A DNA stretch of 64,000 nucleotides, taken from positions 87,858 to 151,857 of the forward strand of contig JAAYVB010000010.1 of assembly GCA_012517405.1 (NCBI GenBank). The letters run 5' to 3'. The translations under genes and the position numbers were made by a program. Below, piece after piece: positions 61,368 to 64,000 of this stretch. Numbering within the stretch: position 1 is the stretch's first letter; each line of letters starts with the position of its first letter. Origin of the DNA: Propionibacterium sp. (GTDB lineage: Bacteria > Actinomycetota > Actinomycetes > Propionibacteriales > Propionibacteriaceae). The notes under the pieces were generated by a model. It did no database searches, had not been told where the DNA came from, and saw nothing but the letters and a program-made list of their open reading frames with translations.

Positions 61368-62632
61368 AACGCACCTACGTTCGGGTAACGCTCACCATGC
61401 AGTCTGGGTGGCGGGTCGGAGCCTGGGAGTCGCAGGCCGCGGATGTCGTCGCGACGCTGACCGACAGTGACGGCCACCCGATCGTGCCTGGCTCCGGCAT
61501 CGCTGGAGCACTCCGGCAAGCCGCTGGCGACAAGCGCGAGGAGCTATTCGGGAAAGATCCCGGATCTGCGGATCTGGTCGCGTCTCCTTGGTGGGTGCTG
61601 GGCACTGTTGTCGGCGGCTCGACCACCCAAGAACGTCAGCGGACACGGATCGACCGGGAGCGAGGGGCAGCCGCGGAGCGCGGGCTCTTCCGCGCCGAGG
61701 AGGTCGATCCTGGCGATGCCACGAGCCCTTGCACGGTGATGATTTACCTTCGGCGTGAGCACGATGGTGCCACCGACGTCATCAGGCCCCTGGCCGATCT
61801 GCTGAGAGGCTGGGGTCCACGCATCGGCGGTGGCCGATCCATCGGCATGGGGCAAGCCACCATCACCGAGGTGAAGCACCGCACGTTCAACCTTGACGAC
61901 AAGGAGCCGGTGCGCGACCTGCTTATGGCGTCCGGATCACCGTTCCGGCGTGTGGACGCACTGCTGGACGACAAACAGGCGAACGTCGAACGTGTTACCG
62001 GTACCGAGACGAAGCCGTATCTGGAGGCAACCCTGACAGTCGGTTTCCTTGCGGTGACCGACACGTTTGCCGATCGAATCCACGGCAGCACTTGGAAGGG
62101 ATTGCTGCGATCCAGGGTGGAGTTCATCGGACGTTCCCTCGGCTACAACGATGTCTGCGGTGCGGACACCGTGGAACAGGAGGGCAAGCAGAAGCAGGCC
62201 GATTGGGCCGGTTGCGGAAAGTGCGCTGTGTGCCGGGTCTTCGGATCCGCAGCAAGACCTGGCATCTGGGAATTCACCGACTCGCCGTGGTCGGGCAAAC
62301 AGGTACTGGAGCGTCAGCGAATCGCCATCGACCGCTTCACCGGCGGCGTCCGGGACGGTGCGCTGTGGCCGCAGTTGTACGTGAAAGATGTCGGTCTTCG
62401 CCTCGTGGTGAACGGAGTCGCCCCACAGCCCGAGGATGACTGGGTCCGGCTGGCCTTGCTGCACGCCGTGCATGATCTTGACGATGGCTTGATCTCGGTG
62501 GGCCCGGAGGGTGCCGCAGGCTATGGAACGGCACGCGTCAAGAAATCCACGGTTCAGCTGGCCGGGACGAACGTCAAGCTCCAGAATCTGGAGCCGGTGC
62601 CACTGCCCGCCACCGAGAAGGCAATCGCATGA
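61364..62632 (+). CDS. Second fused Cas7-like double-RAMP protein
   Basis: A 422-residue protein with two RAMP units. The first has TLTMQSGWRVGAWESQ, GSGIAGALRQAAGDKREELF and the Gly-rich loop GPRIGGGRSIGMGQATI. The second has FADRIHGSTWKGLLRSRVEF, a Cys motif CGKCAVCRVFGSA (likely zinc) and a second Gly-rich loop GPEGAAGYGTARVKK. Fusion of Cas7 units is typical for III-D and III-E-like effectors. ATG 61364 follows AAGGAG and overlaps the csx10 stop as ATGA. Confidence 0.82.
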   Translation: MKRTYVRVTLTMQSGWRVGAWESQAADVVATLTDSDGHPIVPGSGIAGALRQAAGDKREELFGKDPGSADLVASPWWVLGTVVGGSTTQERQRTRIDRERGAAAERGLFRAEEVDPGDATSPCTVMIYLRREHDGATDVIRPLADLLRGWGPRIGGGRSIGMGQATITEVKHRTFNLDDKEPVRDLLMASGSPFRRVDALLDDKQANVERVTGTETKPYLEATLTVGFLAVTDTFADRIHGSTWKGLLRSRVEFIGRSLGYNDVCGADTVEQEGKQKQADWAGCGKCAVCRVFGSAARPGIWEFTDSPWSGKQVLERQRIAIDRFTGGVRDGALWPQLYVKDVGLRLVVNGVAPQPEDDWVRLALLHAVHDLDDGLISVGPEGAAGYGTARVKKSTVQLAGTNVKLQNLEPVPLPATEKAIA

Positions 62633-63051
62633 CAACACTGCAACGTCACCTCACCGGACTGGGAACAATGAGTTGGGAGAAGGTCACAGACCATCTGAGT
62701 GGCCTCACATGCGCGTGGGCTGACTACGACGGGTTCCACATCGACATCAAGTGCCCCAAACAGGCCCCTCCGTACACTCACCTGTGGGCCTGGAACACTG
62801 ATCACTCTCGGCTGGTTCGCGTCCGGATCGACGGCGACCTGGGCATCGTCGGCGTCCTATCAATCACCGATGAAGGTGGACAGCAGGTCTCGGTGAGCAT
62901 GCACGCCGGCCTGCCTTGGGGCGACGACGGCCGGCTGGGTCGCCAGTACGGCGACGACATCACGCGAACGACGTTCACGCTGTATGAGCCGATGATCGCG
63001 CTACCGGCCACCTTCGTCGCCGGTGGGAAGCCACCCGAAGGGGCGCAGTGA
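62629..63051 (+). CDS. Small type III accessory protein, possibly Csx19-like
   Basis: A 140-residue, beta-rich cytoplasmic protein (GFHIDIKCPKQAPPYTHLWA, RLVRVRIDGDLGIVGVLSIT, ITRTTFTLYEPMIALPATFV). Its place in a III-D-like operon and its size suggest Csx19, a small subunit-like component, but there is no motif by which I can prove this. It overlaps both neighbours by four bases or fewer, so it is made with the complex. Confidence 0.65.
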   Translation: MTTLQRHLTGLGTMSWEKVTDHLSGLTCAWADYDGFHIDIKCPKQAPPYTHLWAWNTDHSRLVRVRIDGDLGIVGVLSITDEGGQQVSVSMHAGLPWGDDGRLGRQYGDDITRTTFTLYEPMIALPATFVAGGKPPEGAQ

Positions 63052-63779
63052 TGCCAGCCCTTTACTTCCTGCCGCTGCTCGATCAAACCGGGGCGGCTCG
63101 TCCCGAACACCTGCATGCCGCGATCACCAGCTGGCTTGATCCGTCCACCGCAGACTGGAACCACAGGTCGGTGTCGAAACCGTACGCGATCTCACCGATC
63201 ACGGAGGTCGCCGGTCACGTGGGCATTGAGATCAGCGTCCTCACCGAAAGTGCCGAGCGACTGCTCCGGGAGGCCGCGACATCGGCGAGCGAGATCAGAT
63301 TGGGGTCGAGGTTCACTCGGGTCGGGAACCTGCAATGCCTGCACGAGACCAGCTGGGACGAGCTCGCCGCAGCGAACGAGCAGACATGGCGGCTGGATTT
63401 TCTCACTCCAACCACGTTCCGCACCGGCAACCGATGCACGCCCATGCCGACCCTGCCGGCCCTGCTGCGCAGCCCCAGCGAGAGTTGGCGTGCGTTTGCT
63501 CCTGTTCCCCTCGACCCATTGAGCCACGCCGAAGTTGCGGAGATCTGGACCTCCGAACTGGACCTGCACACCGAGTGGCTGGAACTCATCCTCCCCAACC
63601 GAAAGCGACGAGCCGAACCACGTTCAGTGGCGGGCGTGCTCGGCTCAATCACCTATCAGTGTGACAACCCAGAAGTCGCAGCCAAAGTCGGACCGCTGTT
63701 CCGCCTCGTTCCCTACTGCGGGATCGGATCGTTCCGAGGGAAGGGGATGGGAGTCGTCCGGCTCGGGAGCGCTGCATAA
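63048..63779 (+). CDS. cas6: Cas6-type crRNA-processing endoribonuclease
   Basis: A 243-residue protein of Cas6 layout: two ferredoxin-like halves with SKPYAISPITEVAGHVGIEI in the first and LDFLTPTTFRTGNRCTPMPT in the second. The C-terminal Gly-rich signature YCGIGSFRGKGMGVVRLG (about 223-240) is diagnostic for Cas6 and related RAMPs. His36-His43-region residues (SWLDPSTADWNHRS) are candidates for catalysis. It starts at GTG 63048 (GTGA overlap) or ATG 63051 (TGATG). A dedicated Cas6 implies a cognate CRISPR array outside the window. Confidence 0.8.
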   Translation: MMPALYFLPLLDQTGAARPEHLHAAITSWLDPSTADWNHRSVSKPYAISPITEVAGHVGIEISVLTESAERLLREAATSASEIRLGSRFTRVGNLQCLHETSWDELAAANEQTWRLDFLTPTTFRTGNRCTPMPTLPALLRSPSESWRAFAPVPLDPLSHAEVAEIWTSELDLHTEWLELILPNRKRRAEPRSVAGVLGSITYQCDNPEVAAKVGPLFRLVPYCGIGSFRGKGMGVVRLGSAA

Positions 63780-63913
63780 TGACCGGCCGGCTTGCTGAAT
63801 CCGCATTCGCGGTACCGGCGCTGACCAACGCGTGGCAAGAGGTGCTGGCCAATGACCGTGACCTGACTTGGGCCACGATTCCCGGTTTCGATGTTGATCA
63901 TGGGATTGGCTAG
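63779..63913 (+). pseudogene. 5' stub of the gene after cas6, cut by an insertion sequence
   Basis: ATG 63779 shares a TAATG junction with cas6 and reads TGRLAESAFAVPALTNAWQE, VLANDRD before ending at a TAG at 63911. The opening resembles the N-terminus of reverse transcriptase or RT-Cas1 proteins (a Trp-containing helix followed by an 'ND' turn), which would make it the adaptation module. That identity is uncertain. After about residue 27-30 the sequence no longer looks coding and an IS begins. Confidence 0.5.
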
Positions 63914-64000
63914 GTGTGTCGTGTTTGGGGTTGCGCACTAATTGGGGGGTTGTGAAGCTATCAGTGTGGCGTATGTGCGGACGGTGATCACCGGGTCGGG
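63865..64000 (+). mobile_element. Insertion sequence running off the right edge (left end approximate)
   Basis: The non-coding stretch after the truncated gene leads into a transposase start at 63966. The exact left boundary and terminal repeat cannot be fixed because only one end is visible; 63865-63915 is the likely interval. Confidence 0.5.
63966..64000 (+). CDS. Transposase N-terminus (IS1634-like), 3' partial
   Basis: GTG 63966 opens VAYVRTVITGSG, which matches the usual start (AYVRTVKTxSGATAVQ) of IS1634/IS4-type transposases common in actinobacteria. Only 11 complete codons are visible, so the family is provisional. Confidence 0.45.
   Translation, partial: MAYVRTVITGS

Noticed and set aside
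1..64000. tRNA, rRNA or riboswitch genes
   Set aside because: No cloverleaf with a GTTCRA-type T-loop, no rRNA core sequence and no riboswitch consensus was noticed in the intergenic stretches.

Overview
The window is high-GC DNA with the marks of an actinobacterium: GTG and leaderless starts, ATGA/GTGA/TGATG coupled genes, an SCO6880-family protein, a LysM-BTAD protein and actinobacterial Tad genes. Almost all of it looks accessory. I saw no tRNA, rRNA or housekeeping gene, and between the functional blocks lie degraded insertion sequences and frameshifted genes, as in a defence or mobile island.

1-15.7 kb (+ strand): a tightly coupled DISARM defence operon. The order is a C5-cytosine methyltransferase (drmMII-like, cut by the left edge), SNF2-type helicase drmD, large N6-adenine methyltransferase drmMI, helicase drmA, DUF1998 protein drmB, PLD protein drmC, and a coupled HNH endonuclease at the 3' end.

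15.9-32.1 kb (- strand): a conjugation-like type IV secretion block. It holds a ParA-fold protein, small membrane proteins, a TrbL/VirB6-like channel protein, an SCO6880-family protein, a VirB4-like ATPase, a three-domain cell-wall hydrolase, a VirD4-like coupling protein and a sigma factor. It is interrupted around 19.5-23.1 kb by an internally deleted IS630 remnant, a multiply frameshifted nuclease-like gene and a membrane-anchored GNAT-like gene. I saw no relaxase or integrase.

32.1-39.2 kb: a junk-rich accessory stretch with a dead IS3-family element whose inverted repeats are still visible, a DUF3825 gene, a zinc-ribbon protein and two unknown genes. Two of these genes look leaderless.

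39.2-51.0 kb (- strand): a Tad/Flp-type pilus or secretion operon with a lipoprotein, a PKD-like secreted protein, CpaB/SAF, TadZ, TadA, TadB, TadC, a Flp-like pilin, three pseudopilins and a LysM-BTAD membrane protein. No prepilin peptidase is present in the window.

51.0-53.2 kb: IS and gene remnants, including a diverged copy of a ~140 bp sequence also found at 32.4 kb.

53.2-63.9 kb (+ strand): a type III CRISPR effector operon, closest in architecture to III-D as far as I can judge. It encodes a small Cas10 that keeps GGDD but has no HD domain, a fused double-RAMP protein, a Cas7-like protein, a Csx10-like protein, a second fused Cas7-like protein, a Csx19-like small protein and Cas6. Upstream and coupled to a 56-codon ORF is a two-helix membrane protein with a SAVED/CARF-like C-terminus, a good candidate for a cyclic-oligoadenylate effector. 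Two small unknown genes lie on the opposite strand inside the locus. The gene after cas6 is cut after about 30-40 codons by another insertion sequence at the right edge. No CRISPR array is visible. The working model is a DNA-level barrier (DISARM plus HNH) and an RNA-triggered, membrane-targeting system (Cas10 to 2TM-SAVED) flanking DNA-transfer and pilus machinery.
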